From positions 62,001 through 126,000 of the forward strand of contig CAZOYW010000002.1 of NCBI GenBank assembly GCA_964584165.1: a DNA stretch of 64,000 bases. The letters run 5' to 3'. The notes beneath the pieces are model-generated. The model saw nothing but the letters and a program-made list of their open reading frames with translations, did not search any database and was not told where the DNA came from. Positions 23,759-32,743 of this stretch are shown here, piece by piece. Every line of letters starts with the position of its first letter. Positions within the stretch are counted from its first letter, which is position 1. Position numbers and translations under genes: made by a program. Source of the DNA: CAZKCI01 sp964584165. Lineage in GTDB: Bacteria > Auribacterota > Erginobacteria > Erginobacterales > CAZKCI01.

Positions 23759-24574
23759 GGAACCTTGCCCGTCGACGGTCGGCTCCAGGCCCAAAAGCCG
23801 CTCGGCGTTGCGGAAGAGGATCTTCTCCCGCCGGTCCTCGGGGAGATCCAGTTCCCTCCAGACCCGGAGTTCCTCCTTTTGATCGAGCCAGGGGGAGTCG
23901 GTCCCGAAAAGCAGGTAGTCCGGGGGGTGCTTCTCCAGGATCGCGCGGAAGACGGCTTCTTCCGCCTCCCGGGCGGCGAAGGAGGTCTCCAGGTAGATCG
24001 GCTTTCCGGCCAGCGTCTGGAGGACCTCCGGCCAGAGCTGCCAGCCGCCGAGGTGGGAGGCCACGATCTTCAGGGAGGGGAAGGCCTGGTGGACCCGGAG
24101 GATCCGGGAGGGGTCGGCCTGGTGGTTCCCCGGGAAGGCGATGTCGAAGCCGGCATGGAAGAGGAGGATCAGGCCGCTTCCGGCGACCGCCTCGTAGAGC
24201 GGGAAGAGAGCGGGGTCGTCGATGGTGAATTCCTGGTACATCGGGTGGAGCTTGATCCCGGGGAACCCCTCCGCGGCTATCCTCTCGATCTCCGGGACGG
24301 CGCGCGGGGAGCGGGGATGGACGGAGGGGAAGGGGATGATCCGGGGGCCCCGGATCAGGGACGACCAGCGGAGGATCTTCTCCGCCTGCTCGGGCTTGGT
24401 GGCGATGGAGGCGACGACCGCCGCGCCGATCCCGGCCCGGTTCATGGAGATCAGGAGGCCGCGGATCGTCGCGTCGTGGTAGGCCCGGTAGTCGCCGGAG
24501 TTGGCGCCTAAGGCGTTAAGCGCCCGCTCCGCCAGGCTGTCCGGGAAGGCGTGGGTGTGGAAGTCGATGACCAT
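23756..24574 (-). CDS. Amidohydrolase family (PF04909-type) metal-dependent hydrolase
   Basis: The 272-residue TIM-barrel protein has the N-terminal metal motif DFHTHAFPD (HxH), a GIKLHPMY segment, an LFHAGFD histidine, IVASHLGGW and the C-terminal FGTDSPW aspartate. This is the pattern of amidohydrolase-2 family decarboxylases and hydrolases. The substrate is unknown. The ATG at 24574 follows GAAGGA within a degenerate AT-rich hairpin of the start-codon family. It is transcribed in the same direction as the ClpX-like gene, with a 24-bp hairpin between them. Confidence 0.85.
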   Translation of the reverse strand: MVIDFHTHAFPDSLAERALNALGANSGDYRAYHDATIRGLLISMNRAGIGAAVVASIATKPEQAEKILRWSSLIRGPRIIPFPSVHPRSPRAVPEIERIAAEGFPGIKLHPMYQEFTIDDPALFPLYEAVAGSGLILLFHAGFDIAFPGNHQADPSRILRVHQAFPSLKIVASHLGGWQLWPEVLQTLAGKPIYLETSFAAREAEEAVFRAILEKHPPDYLLFGTDSPWLDQKEELRVWRELDLPEDRREKILFRNAERLLGLEPTVDGQGS

Positions 24575-24625
24575 ATAAAATATCCTTCGGAAATATAAAT
24601 ACGCTCCCCGACCGGAATGCGCGGT

Positions 24626-26146
24626 TCAGAGCCCGGTGGCCCAGTCGCGCGACCACTTAAGGATGCGGTCGAGAGGCGTGACCGGCCCGGCGGGAAGGGC
24701 GGCGAACCAGGCGTCGGCGATCCGCTGGGCGCCGGCCGGATAGCGGGGATGGATATGGTCCGAGATGTAGAGCTTGGAGTAGTCGCCGTAGTCGACCATC
24801 TTCTGCCAGGGGTCGGCGAGGCGGACCGCCTTGGCCGCGGCCAGGGGGCGGATGTAGCTCACGCTCAGCGTCCGGGAGCGCTGGCGGCAGACCTCGGTGT
24901 CGAAGCGGGGGACGATGGTGGCGAGGATCGGCTCCACCCCCTGGGCCAGGGAACGGTCGATCATCTCCCCGAGGTTCCACCGCGTGTCCGCGTAGTCGTC
25001 CCCGTCCGCGATGTCGTTGGTGCCGGCCATGAGCAGGAGCATCGTCGAGGGATAGCGGGCGAGGATGGAGTCGATGCCGGGGCAGTGATGGACGTAGGGG
25101 TCGCCGTTCAGGAGGTGGTAGGTTCGCGTCCCGGGATAGCCCGCGTTCCAGATCGTGTAGAGGTTCCCGGGGTAGGCCTTCTCCAGCATGGCGTTGAGGA
25201 GTGGGATGTAGCAGTCTCCCTTGTTGACGGTGCCCCAGGTGATGCTGTCCCCGTAGCCCGTGTAGTCGTGGTAGCTCGCCGCCCCCGCCGCCGGGAGCTC
25301 CTCGCCCGCGGCGGCGGCGGCCTGCCAGCGCCGGTTGTCCCAGGCCCCGGAGTCGTCCCGCCGGGCGCACCAGGCGCCCCGGGCGGCGAGTTCCGCCGAG
25401 GGGAGGGGGGGAGGGGGGAGGAGCCCTTCGAGGGAGCCGGCGGCCCCCGCCCAGAGAACGGAGGCTTTCCCGTCCGCCGCCCGGACGACGGAGGGAAGGA
25501 TGGCGTTGCTCCCCGGGGCGGAGGCGATGGCGGTCTCGCCCCAGGCGCCCTCGGCGCGGCGCCGCTCGTAGATGCGGGTCCGGCTGCCGTCCCAGCCCTG
25601 CCAGGCGGCCAGGAGCGCCCCGCCCGCGTCCGTTCCCAGGGCGGGCTTGGCGTCGGGCGAGTCGTCCGGGGAGGAGACCATCGTCTCCCCCGAGAAACCC
25701 TTCCCGTCGAAGCGGGCGCAGAAGATTTCGCTGCTCGCCCCGGCGCGGCGAGCATAGGCGATCCAGGGTACCCCCTCCCCGTCGAAGGCGAGCGCGGGGT
25801 TGGACTCCCAGCCCTCGCCCCCGGAAGCCCTCCGGGGCGGGGTGAAGCCGTCCCCCTCCCGCCGGCTGAAGTAGATCTGGGCGTCCGCGTCGTCTTTCTG
25901 GGCCGCCCAGACGATCCAGGGGTTCCCCCCGCTGTCAACCGCGACGCAGGGGAGGTAGTTGGCGGCGAAGCCGTCTCCGCCGTCGAAGGGCACGCTCTCC
26001 CAACCCTCACCGCCCGCCGTCCGGCTGAGGTGAATCGCCTTTCCCCCGGCCGCCGCATCGGACCAGGCGAGGTAGGCCTCTCCGGCCGCGGAGAAGGGAG
26101 GGAGGAGGAGAGACAGGGCCAGCAGGGTCGGGCAGGTGGTTTTCAT
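24626..26146 (-). CDS. Secreted SGNH/GDSL hydrolase with N-terminal propeller-like region
   Basis: The 506-residue protein has a signal peptide (residues 1-21). About 260 residues follow with repeated W-x-A / G-x-P-W-I-x-W strands resembling sialidase/BNR-type propeller blades, then an SGNH hydrolase domain: GYGDSITWGT (catalytic Ser block), MAGTNDIAD (Asn block) and YISDHIHPRYPAG (Asp/His block). SGNH enzymes are esterases or deacetylases, often acting on polysaccharides. It is probably periplasmic or exported. It has its own leaderless-type promoter. Confidence 0.88.
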   Translation of the reverse strand: MKTTCPTLLALSLLLPPFSAAGEAYLAWSDAAAGGKAIHLSRTAGGEGWESVPFDGGDGFAANYLPCVAVDSGGNPWIVWAAQKDDADAQIYFSRREGDGFTPPRRASGGEGWESNPALAFDGEGVPWIAYARRAGASSEIFCARFDGKGFSGETMVSSPDDSPDAKPALGTDAGGALLAAWQGWDGSRTRIYERRRAEGAWGETAIASAPGSNAILPSVVRAADGKASVLWAGAAGSLEGLLPPPPLPSAELAARGAWCARRDDSGAWDNRRWQAAAAAGEELPAAGAASYHDYTGYGDSITWGTVNKGDCYIPLLNAMLEKAYPGNLYTIWNAGYPGTRTYHLLNGDPYVHHCPGIDSILARYPSTMLLLMAGTNDIADGDDYADTRWNLGEMIDRSLAQGVEPILATIVPRFDTEVCRQRSRTLSVSYIRPLAAAKAVRLADPWQKMVDYGDYSKLYISDHIHPRYPAGAQRIADAWFAALPAGPVTPLDRILKWSRDWATGL

Positions 26147-26154
26147 GGACGAAC

Positions 26155-26183
26155 ATGTTAGATTCCGCTCTCCGCGCGGTCAA
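26155..26183 (-). promoter_or_regulatory. Leaderless-type promoter of the SGNH hydrolase gene
   Basis: On the minus strand: TTGACC (26183-26178), 17-nt spacer, TAACAT (26160-26155). Only 8 nt separate the -10 from the ATG at 26146, with no Shine-Dalgarno. Confidence 0.55.
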
Positions 26184-26206
26184 TCAAAACCGTCCGCGGG
26201 AGGGTG

Positions 26207-26260
26207 ATGGACGATATGGACGGGATGGACGGAATGGACTGAATTGATGGGATGGACCGA
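26207..26260. repeat. 9-bp tandem repeat (ATGGACGGA)x6
   Basis: Six units, the fifth degenerate, in the divergent region between the SGNH hydrolase and the beta-barrel gene. It is the reverse-complement family of 7366-7410. The rest of 26261-26412 shows no gene or clear promoter. Confidence 0.85.
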
Positions 26261-26412
26261 AGGACAAAACGGCGGAGCGCGCCGGCGGGATGAGGCGACC
26301 GGAGTGGAAGGGGCGAATGGGGGTTGAACGGCTGGCGCCGGAAAGGCGGATTAACATTGCCGGGGCCGCGGCGGGGTGGTAGTGTCTGGCGCAATCGATA
26401 GGAGAGAACATC

Positions 26413-27204
26413 GTGACCAGTTTCGTGCTCGTTGCCGCCCTGCTCATCCCCGGCCAGACCGTCGGCGCCGAGCCGTCACCCGCCCCGGCCGGAGAGACGA
26501 TCCGGCTTTTCGCCGCCTCGCCGTCCCCCGCCGTCTCGCCGTCTCTCGCCGTCTCCCCGAAGTTGCGTCCTCAGCGCCCATACTCCGGCCTCCCCGCCGC
26601 GCCGCCGCCCGCTCCCGCGAAGAGTCCGGTCGCCGACCGCTGGCCGGTCGAGGTCGGCCTCAAGGGCGGTCTCTGCCGGGCCGGGATCAGGGGCGACGGG
26701 ACCGAGGGATGGGAGGATCGCGACGGCTTCTGCGGGGGAGGGTTTCTCTTCCTCCCCTTGAGCGACTACTTCGGCCTCCAGGCGGAGCTGCTCTACGTGA
26801 GCAAAGGAGCCGAATACAAGGAAGACTGGGGCGGGGCGGAACTCAAGACCACGCTCGACCTCGCCTACCTGGAGATCCCCCTCCTGGCCCGCCTGACCAT
26901 CCCCACCGGCATCTCGCTCACCCCCTCCATTTTCGCCGGCCCCGTCCTCGGCCTCAAGGTCAAGGGCGACCAGAAGGCGGAATCCCGGGGGCGTTCGACA
27001 TCGGAGGAGATCGAGGGGCTGAAATCCACCGACCTGGGGCTGACCCTGGGCGGGGGCCTGGACTTCGACACCGGCTACGGCAAAGCCCTCGTCGATCTCC
27101 GCTACGAGTTCGGCCTCACGGAGATCCTCGACGACGGGGGATCGGTCAAGAACGGCGCCTTCCTGGCCATGGTCGGATACTCCCTTAATTTTTGGCCCTT
27201 TTAG
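26413..27204 (+). CDS. Outer-membrane beta-barrel (porin-like) protein
   Basis: The 263-residue protein (GTG start) has a short signal-like N-terminus. A Pro/Ser-rich linker with small internal repeats (about residues 20-75) leads to an amphipathic beta-barrel of alternating short strands: VEVGLKGGLCRAG, FGLQAELLYVSKG, LEIPLLARLTIP. It ends in the aromatic SLNFWPF recognised by outer-membrane assembly. The pattern fits the PorT/OmpW-like outer-membrane beta-barrel group. The stop lies in the left arm of a perfect hairpin. Confidence 0.75.
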   Translation: MTSFVLVAALLIPGQTVGAEPSPAPAGETIRLFAASPSPAVSPSLAVSPKLRPQRPYSGLPAAPPPAPAKSPVADRWPVEVGLKGGLCRAGIRGDGTEGWEDRDGFCGGGFLFLPLSDYFGLQAELLYVSKGAEYKEDWGGAELKTTLDLAYLEIPLLARLTIPTGISLTPSIFAGPVLGLKVKGDQKAESRGRSTSEEIEGLKSTDLGLTLGGGLDFDTGYGKALVDLRYEFGLTEILDDGGSVKNGAFLAMVGYSLNFWPF

Positions 27205-27233
27205 CCCGACGGGCTAAAAGGGCCAAAAATTAA
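27185..27233. terminator. Perfect 23-bp stem between converging genes
   Basis: Arms 27185-27207 and 27211-27233 are exact complements with loop GAC. The A/T-rich outer part gives a T-run in both transcripts, so it can serve as a bidirectional intrinsic terminator for the barrel gene and the MORN-like gene. Confidence 0.8.
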
Positions 27234-27248
27234 AACTCCGCAGGACCG

Positions 27249-28133
27249 TCATGGCCCGCTTTCGTTTCCGGGAGGAAGGGGAGCGGTCGGGGAAGGGGCG
27301 GCGGGCGCGGCAGGGCCGATCGAGGTCTCTTCCGAGGCGGACGCTTCCGCCGCCGGACCGCTTGGCTGCGCGCCGCTCGCCGCCGTCGGCCCGCCGCCCT
27401 TTTCCCGGATCAGCGCCCCGCGATCGTAGATCTCCGTCCTGACCTGGCGGCCTTCGCCGTCCCAGTAGGTCCAGGTCCCATCCTTCAAGTCTTCCCGGTA
27501 ATCACCCTCGCTCCGCCGCCGTCCGGCGGAATCCCAGACGACGAAACGCCCTTCCCGCATCCCGGATTGGAAGGTTCCCTGGAGCATCTTCTGGCCGTTG
27601 TCGTGCCAGAAGGTCACGGGACCCTCCTCCCTCCCGCCCGCGAAGACCCCGGAGAATTTCCGGGCGCCGTTTGGGTGCCAGAGCGTCCAGCGCCCCTCCT
27701 TCTTCCCGGCGGCGTAGCGGCCCTGGGCCTCCGGCTGGCCGTCGGCGAACCAGGAGAGGAACCTTCCGTCCTCCCTCCCGTCGCGATACTCGGCCTCCTG
27801 GCGCTTCTGTCCGCTCTCATACCAGAAGGTCCAGACCCCTTCCCGGCCCGCGGCGGGGACGCTGCTTTCGCCCCGCGGGCCGTCCCGCCGTCCCCGGCGG
27901 TAGGAGCCGACCGCGAGCACTTCTCCGCCGGGATACCAGAACGTCCACTCGCCCTCCAGGAACTCGCCGTCGTCCGGGTCCCCGAGGACCTTCCCGCGGG
28001 CGAACTGGCTCCCGTTGGGATAGCGTTCGACGGCAATCCATTCGCCATCCGGCGGGGGAGAGCGGGCGGGTGGCGAGGGGAGGAGGAGGGGGAGGAGAAG
28101 GAGCGCGACGGCTCGACGCGGATCGCCAGACAT
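27249..28133 (-). CDS. Secreted MORN/YwqK-like repeat protein
   Basis: The 294-residue protein has a signal peptide (residues 1-25) and about eight repeats of roughly 23 residues of the type W-x-F-W-Y/H-x-x-G-Q-K...G-x-Y-x-x-G-x-x-x-G (for example EGVWTFWYESGQKRQEAEY, EGRWTLWHPNGARKFSGVF). This is the MORN-variant known from YwqK-type proteins. The C-terminal 50 residues are Pro/Ala/Gly-rich. Function is unknown; the repeats form a beta-solenoid. It lies downstream of the DUF7948-like lipoprotein gene on the same strand. Confidence 0.85.
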   Translation of the reverse strand: MSGDPRRAVALLLLPLLLPSPPARSPPPDGEWIAVERYPNGSQFARGKVLGDPDDGEFLEGEWTFWYPGGEVLAVGSYRRGRRDGPRGESSVPAAGREGVWTFWYESGQKRQEAEYRDGREDGRFLSWFADGQPEAQGRYAAGKKEGRWTLWHPNGARKFSGVFAGGREEGPVTFWHDNGQKMLQGTFQSGMREGRFVVWDSAGRRRSEGDYREDLKDGTWTYWDGEGRQVRTEIYDRGALIREKGGGPTAASGAQPSGPAAEASASEETSIGPAAPAAPSPTAPLPPGNESGP

Positions 28134-28184
28134 GGGAACTGGAAATATTGCCCGGGCGCGGGCTAAGGTTCGCGCCCGGGGAAA

Positions 28185-29039
28185 TTACTCGATGACCAGG
28201 GGCTCCTGGCGGTCGAAATCGGCGATCTCGAAGGAGACGGCTTTGCCCTCTTCGGAGACGACGAACTTGGCCGGGACCTCCCGCTTTTCCCCGCCGATCT
28301 CCTGGTAGGCGCGGGGCGCCCGCTCCCCGAAGGAGCCGAAGTCGGTCAGGATGGCGAGGTTGCCCTCCGGGTCGATCTGGAGGCCGTTCACCTGCCCTTC
28401 GTAGGCGAATCGGATCGCCGCCGGATCGCCCCCCGGGAGGACCGTGAAGCGGGAGCGGGGGTTCCCCCCCTCGAAGCGGTAGAGGAGGTCGATCTTCGGA
28501 TAGAGGCCCTGGTAGGAGACCTCCTCGAAGGTGGGGATGTTCGGCCGCCAGTTGGCCTGGGAGCCGATGAAGTAGTTGACCTTGCCGGGGAGCTCCTTCC
28601 CGCCGGCAACGGCGACGGCCTCCTCGGCCCCGGAAAACTTGACCCGGAAGACCAGACGGTCGTATTCCTTCTTCTTCTCCGCCTCCCGGTCCGGTCCGCG
28701 CGGCCCCCGCTCCTCCGCCTCCCCCTCCGCCGACTCCTTCTCGCGGAGGAAGTCGTAGACCACTTCGGAGGGGGTGAAATAGACCGTCCCCCGGGCCCCC
28801 TTGACGTAATACTTCACGGCCGCGTCGACCTGTCCCCGGTTCTCGGTGAAGAAGGGGGAGACCTTGCCGTAGGCGGCGGCGGCCTCTCCCTTGGCCGCCG
28901 CGGCGGCGGCCTCCGGGGCGGGAGTGATCTGCGCGGCGGGAGTCGCCGCGGCGGGCGCGGTTTTACGCTCCGCGCTCGGCCCGCCGGCGCAGCCGGCGGC
29001 GGCGAGGGCGAGGAGGGCGATGGCGGCGGGTAGTTTCAT
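28185..29039 (-). CDS. Lipoprotein with a DUF7948-like domain
   Basis: From ATG 29039 (GGAGGA 6 nt upstream) the protein has 284 residues: a lipoprotein signal with lipobox AAAGC (Cys about 17), an Ala/Pro linker, then FFTENRGQVDAAVKYYVKG, GTVYFTPSEVVYDF, NYFIGSQANWRPNIPTFEEV and YPKIDLLYRFE. These are hallmarks of the domain that normally heads very large secreted SBBP/beta-propeller proteins. Here the protein ends at LVIE, just where the repeats usually begin. It stands alone, and its role is unknown. Confidence 0.8.
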   Translation of the reverse strand: MKLPAAIALLALAAAGCAGGPSAERKTAPAAATPAAQITPAPEAAAAAAKGEAAAAYGKVSPFFTENRGQVDAAVKYYVKGARGTVYFTPSEVVYDFLREKESAEGEAEERGPRGPDREAEKKKEYDRLVFRVKFSGAEEAVAVAGGKELPGKVNYFIGSQANWRPNIPTFEEVSYQGLYPKIDLLYRFEGGNPRSRFTVLPGGDPAAIRFAYEGQVNGLQIDPEGNLAILTDFGSFGERAPRAYQEIGGEKREVPAKFVVSEEGKAVSFEIADFDRQEPLVIE

Positions 29040-29134
29040 GGCTTCCTCCGAGATTGGCGATTTTTTCACATTATATATCTCCCTCCGCGCCCGGCGCCAG
29101 AGCTATCGATGGGTCCGCCGGACGAAAAAATGTC

Positions 29135-29179
29135 TTGCGCGTTTCGGCCCCAGTGCTACGATTGTATCAAACGTGCTAC
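29135..29179 (+). promoter_or_regulatory. nikR promoter with GTGCTAC direct repeats
   Basis: TTGCGC (29135-29140), 16-nt spacer, TACGAT (29157-29162). GTGCTAC occurs at 29153-29159 over the -10 and again at 29173-29179, 20 bp on. A pair two helical turns apart across the start site is a candidate operator, perhaps for NikR autoregulation. Confidence 0.4.
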
Positions 29180-29196
29180 CAAGAAGGAGGGCGCTG

Positions 29197-29613
29197 ATGA
29201 ACCGACTGGTCCGTTTCGGGATCTCCCTGGAGGAAGGGCTGCTCCGCAGCTTCGACCGCCTGATCCGGCAACGCGGCTACGGCAACCGCTCGGAGGCGAT
29301 CCGCGACCTGATCCGGGCCGATCTCGTCTCCCAGGAGTGGCGGGAGGGGGGCGAGGTGGTGGGGGTGGTGATGACCGTCTTCGACCACCACCGGCGCAAT
29401 CTTCTATCCACGCTGACCGACGTTCAGCACGAGTCGTATTCCCGCGTCCTCGCCTCCCAGCACATCCATCTCGATCACGACCACTGCCTGGAAACGGCGA
29501 TCGTGAGGGGGAAGGGAGAGGAGGTCGAGGAACTGGCCAACCGCCTCAAGGCCCTGAAGGGGGTCAAGCACGCCGCCCTGGTCATGACCACCACCGGGAA
29601 AAAGATCGGCTGA
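29197..29613 (+). CDS. nikR: Nickel-responsive transcriptional regulator NikR
   Basis: The 138-residue protein has the ribbon-helix-helix DNA-binding N-terminus (RFGISLEEGLLRSFDRLI, RSEAIRDLIRADL). The C-terminal ACT-like nickel domain carries H78 in QHES, H89 and H91 in QHIHLDHDHC, and C97, matching the His/His/His/Cys nickel site. NikR represses uptake genes when nickel is plentiful. The ATG follows AAGGAGG. Its position directly before a porin and an ECF transporter marks this as the local nickel regulator. Confidence 0.96.
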   Translation: MNRLVRFGISLEEGLLRSFDRLIRQRGYGNRSEAIRDLIRADLVSQEWREGGEVVGVVMTVFDHHRRNLLSTLTDVQHESYSRVLASQHIHLDHDHCLETAIVRGKGEEVEELANRLKALKGVKHAALVMTTTGKKIG

Positions 29614-29652
29614 ACCCGTCGCGCGTCTGACTCCGGGCGGAGAGGAGGAGAA

Positions 29653-30816
29653 GTGAGGATAATCTGTCTGATCGCGGCCGCGGGGGCGCTGACCCTGGCC
29701 CTCCCCCGCTTCGGCCGGGCCCAGGAGGACCCCCGGATCCGCGAGCTGGAGGAAAGGATCCGGGTCCTGGAAGAGCGCGCTGCCCCGGCCGCCGCGCCCG
29801 CCGCGGAGGAGGCCGGGGTAAAGAGCCGGCCCTTCCTGGCCGAGAACCTGCTGGAGAAGAAGTTTCTGGAGGGGATCGAGCTGGTCCCCGGGGTCCTCCT
29901 CTCCGGTCTCCTGGAGGTGGAAGCCGAGTACGAGGCGCTCCGGGCCGAGGAGGGCGAAGACCGGAAGAGCAGCGACCTCAAGCTCGCCACCTTCGAGCTG
30001 GGCTTGGACGTCGACGCGATCCGCTACGTCCACGCCCACGCCCTCCTCCTCTGGGAGGAGGACGAGACCGAGCCGGTCGACCTGGACGAGGGCTTCGTCA
30101 CCCTGGGCGCGGAGGAGGACTTCCCGGGCTATCTCACGGCGGGGAGGCTCTACGTCCCCTTCGGTGTCTTCGAGAGCCATTTCATCAGCGATCCGCTGAC
30201 CCTGGAGCTGGGGGAGACGCGGGAGTCGGCGGTCCTGGTCGGATACGAGGACGATCTGCTCGGCGCCGCCCTGGGCGCCTTCCGGGGCGAGGTCGGCAAG
30301 GCCGGCACGGACCCCCGCGTCAACAACCTCGTCGCCGCCCTGAACTTGGCGCCGGTCGAGGGGTTGACCCTGGGCGGATCCTGGATCACGGACATCGCCG
30401 AGGGAGCGGGTTTCTCCGACCTGATCCCGGAAGGGGAGGTCGAGGAGTTCGTCGGCGGCGTCAGCGCCTATTTCATACTCGAGCTCGGCCCCCTCGTCCT
30501 CAACGCCGAGTACCTTGGGGCGCTCAAGAGCTTCGAGGAGATCCCCGATCCCGAGGGGAAGGGGACCGAGCTGGAGGGGAAGGAGCCCAAGGCCTGGAAC
30601 ACGGAGCTGACCTGGGCTTTCGTTGCAGACTGGGAGGCCTCGGCCCGCTACGAGGGCTCGGACGAGTTCCCCGGTTTTCCGGAGAACCAGGGCGGGTTCT
30701 GCCTCTCCTGGGGCTGCTTCCCCAACACCACCGTGAGCGCCGAATACCTATACGGCGAGTACGAGAACGGCGACCAGCGGAACCTAACCACCGCCCAGCT
30801 GGCGTTCGAGTTCTAG
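29653..30816 (+). CDS. LbtU-like outer-membrane porin, nickel-linked
   Basis: The 387-residue protein (GTG start after GAGGAGAA) has a signal peptide (residues 1-23). A short coiled-coil follows (DPRIRELEERIRVLEERAA, as in S-layer/porin periplasmic stems), then a beta-barrel starting GVLLSGLLEVEAEYEA and ending in the aromatic AFEF. The pattern resembles LbtU-family siderophore porins. It sits 39 nt after nikR and 48 nt before the ECF S component, so I infer that it passes nickel, or a nickel chelate, through the outer membrane. Confidence 0.75.
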   Translation: MRIICLIAAAGALTLALPRFGRAQEDPRIRELEERIRVLEERAAPAAAPAAEEAGVKSRPFLAENLLEKKFLEGIELVPGVLLSGLLEVEAEYEALRAEEGEDRKSSDLKLATFELGLDVDAIRYVHAHALLLWEEDETEPVDLDEGFVTLGAEEDFPGYLTAGRLYVPFGVFESHFISDPLTLELGETRESAVLVGYEDDLLGAALGAFRGEVGKAGTDPRVNNLVAALNLAPVEGLTLGGSWITDIAEGAGFSDLIPEGEVEEFVGGVSAYFILELGPLVLNAEYLGALKSFEEIPDPEGKGTELEGKEPKAWNTELTWAFVADWEASARYEGSDEFPGFPENQGGFCLSWGCFPNTTVSAEYLYGEYENGDQRNLTTAQLAFEF

Positions 30817-30864
30817 CACCGGCGATTTGTGCGCCGGTTTACAAACGAAAAGGAGGAATCGGAC

Positions 30865-31920
30865 ATGCATATGGCGGATGCCTTGATTTCCCCCGCCGTG
30901 GGCGGGACGCTGTGGGTGGTCTCGGGCGGGTTGATCGCCTGGTGCGCCCGGAAGCTGAAGGAGACCGCGCGGGAGCACCTCGTCCCCATGATGGGCGTGC
31001 TCGGCGCCTTCGTCTTTGCTTCCCAGATGATCAACTTCTCGATCCCCGGCACCGGCTCGAGCGGCCATATCGGAGGCGGGCTGATCCTGGCCGTCCTGCT
31101 CGGCCCCTATGCCGCGTTCCTGACCATCACCTCGGTCCTGGTCGTGCAGGCGTTTTTCTTCGCCGACGGGGGGCTGCTGGCCTTGGGCTGCAACATCTTC
31201 AACTTGGGGTTCTTCCCGGCCTTTATCGCCTATCCCTTCATCTATCGGCCGCTGGCCGGGGGGCGCTGCGGCAGTCCCCGCTCCTGGGCCGCCGCGATCG
31301 TGGGCGCCGTCGTGGGGCTGGAAATGGGCGCGTTCAGCGTTGTCCTGGAAACGAAGGCCTCCGGAGTCTCGGAATTGCCGTTCGGGACCTTTGTGCTTAT
31401 GATGTTGCCGATTCACCTGGCGATCGGGGTTGTCGAGGGACTGGCCACCGCCGCCGTCGTCTCGTTCGTCGGCCGCGCCCGTCCCGAAGCGCTATACGCC
31501 GCGCCGAAAACGGGGACCGCGGTCAGTTTCCGGCCGGTGCTGATCGGCCTGGCGCTCGCCGCCGTCGCCGTGGGCGGCGTGGCGAGCTGGTTCGCGTCCA
31601 CCTATCCCGACGGGCTGGAATGGTCGATCGCCCGGGTCACCGGCAAGGAGCAAGTCTTGGGGGAGGAAGCGGGTTGGCACAAGAGACTGGCCGACGTGCA
31701 GGAGAGGACGGCGTTGCTGCCGGACTACGGTTTTAAGGCTTCCGAGCCCGAAGCCGCTCCCGCCGCAGCGACGGAAGCAAGCGCGGAATCGTGGCCGGCG
31801 GTCAACGCCGGGACCTCGGTCGCGGGGATCGTGGGCGGGGTACTGACGCTGGCGCTGGCCGTCCTCGCCGGCTGGGCGCTCCGGTCCCGTTCGGTCCGCG
31901 GCGCCCCGGGCCGGGGTTGA
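30865..31920 (+). CDS. ECF nickel/cobalt transporter S component, CbiM/NikM fused to a PDGLE domain
   Basis: The 351-residue protein begins MHMADALISPAVGG, the CbiM/NikM N-terminus whose His2 helps ligate the metal. About seven membrane helices follow with FSIPGTGSSGHIGGG. After residue 220 comes a NikN-like part with the YPDGLEWS motif and a final helix. Fusion of M and N parts is common in nickel ECF systems. NikR nearby argues for nickel over cobalt. The ATG at 30865 follows AAGGAGG. Confidence 0.92.
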   Translation: MHMADALISPAVGGTLWVVSGGLIAWCARKLKETAREHLVPMMGVLGAFVFASQMINFSIPGTGSSGHIGGGLILAVLLGPYAAFLTITSVLVVQAFFFADGGLLALGCNIFNLGFFPAFIAYPFIYRPLAGGRCGSPRSWAAAIVGAVVGLEMGAFSVVLETKASGVSELPFGTFVLMMLPIHLAIGVVEGLATAAVVSFVGRARPEALYAAPKTGTAVSFRPVLIGLALAAVAVGGVASWFASTYPDGLEWSIARVTGKEQVLGEEAGWHKRLADVQERTALLPDYGFKASEPEAAPAAATEASAESWPAVNAGTSVAGIVGGVLTLALAVLAGWALRSRSVRGAPGRG

Positions 31921-31939
31921 GCTGGTAAGGGAGGGCGTC

Positions 31940-32743
31940 ATGGGGCTGGCGGACTGGATCGAGATCGGGCGCATGGACGAGCTGGGGCGCCTGGACACCC
32001 CGGTCCACCGGATCGACGCGCGGGCCAAGGCGGTCGTCACGGTGGCTTTCATCGGCGTCGTGATGTCGTTCCCTATCTACGCGCTCTCCGCGCTGACCCC
32101 GTTTCTCCTCTATCCGGTCTTCCTCCTCTCGCTCGGCGGAATCCCGGTGCGGCACATCCTGAAGAAGCTGCTCGTGGCGGCGCCCTTCGCCCTGGCGGTG
32201 GGCCTCTTCAACCCCCTCCTGGATCGCCGGCCGGTGGCCTTCCTGGGGCCCTTCGCCGTCACGGGCGGGTGGGTGTCGTTCGCCTCCATCCTGTTTCGCT
32301 TCATTCTGACGGTCGGGGCGGCGCTCTCCCTGGTCGCCTGCACCGGGATGTATCGCCTGGGCGCCGGCCTGGAGAAGCTCGGGGTCCCCCGCATGCTGGT
32401 CGTGCAGCTCCTCTTCCTCTACCGCTATCTCTTCGTGGTGGCGGGCGAGGGGGCCAAGATGCTGCGCAGCGCGGAGATCCGCTCCGGGCGTCGCGCCCTG
32501 CGCCTGGCCGCCTACGGTTCGCTCCTGGGGCACCTCCTCCTGCGCTCCCTGGACCGGGCGGAGCGCGTCTATCGCGCCATGGTCTCGAGGGGTTTCGACG
32601 GCCGTATCCGCCTCCGCCGGCCCCACCCCTTCCGCTGGTCCGACTGGACATTCGCCGGGGGCTGGCTGGCCTTCTTCCTCGCCGCCCGCCTCTGGAACCT
32701 CGCGTCCGCCCTGGGCCGCCTCTTCACGGGGATTGCGCCATGA
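31940..32743 (+). CDS. ECF transporter T component (CbiQ/NikQ)
   Basis: The 267-residue membrane protein has five or so hydrophobic segments, the DARAKAVVTVAF start typical of CbiQ, and the cytoplasmic coupling motif (MVSRGFDGR, equivalent to the A-R-G signatures). It joins the S component to the ATPase. Its stop overlaps the ATPase start (ATGA). Confidence 0.92.
   Translation: MGLADWIEIGRMDELGRLDTPVHRIDARAKAVVTVAFIGVVMSFPIYALSALTPFLLYPVFLLSLGGIPVRHILKKLLVAAPFALAVGLFNPLLDRRPVAFLGPFAVTGGWVSFASILFRFILTVGAALSLVACTGMYRLGAGLEKLGVPRMLVVQLLFLYRYLFVVAGEGAKMLRSAEIRSGRRALRLAAYGSLLGHLLLRSLDRAERVYRAMVSRGFDGRIRLRRPHPFRWSDWTFAGGWLAFFLAARLWNLASALGRLFTGIAP

Noticed and set aside
24617..26161. A 514-codon plus-strand frame opposite the SGNH hydrolase gene
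   Set aside because: Mirror frame of the SGNH gene; Gly/Val/Arg/Pro-rich and without domains.
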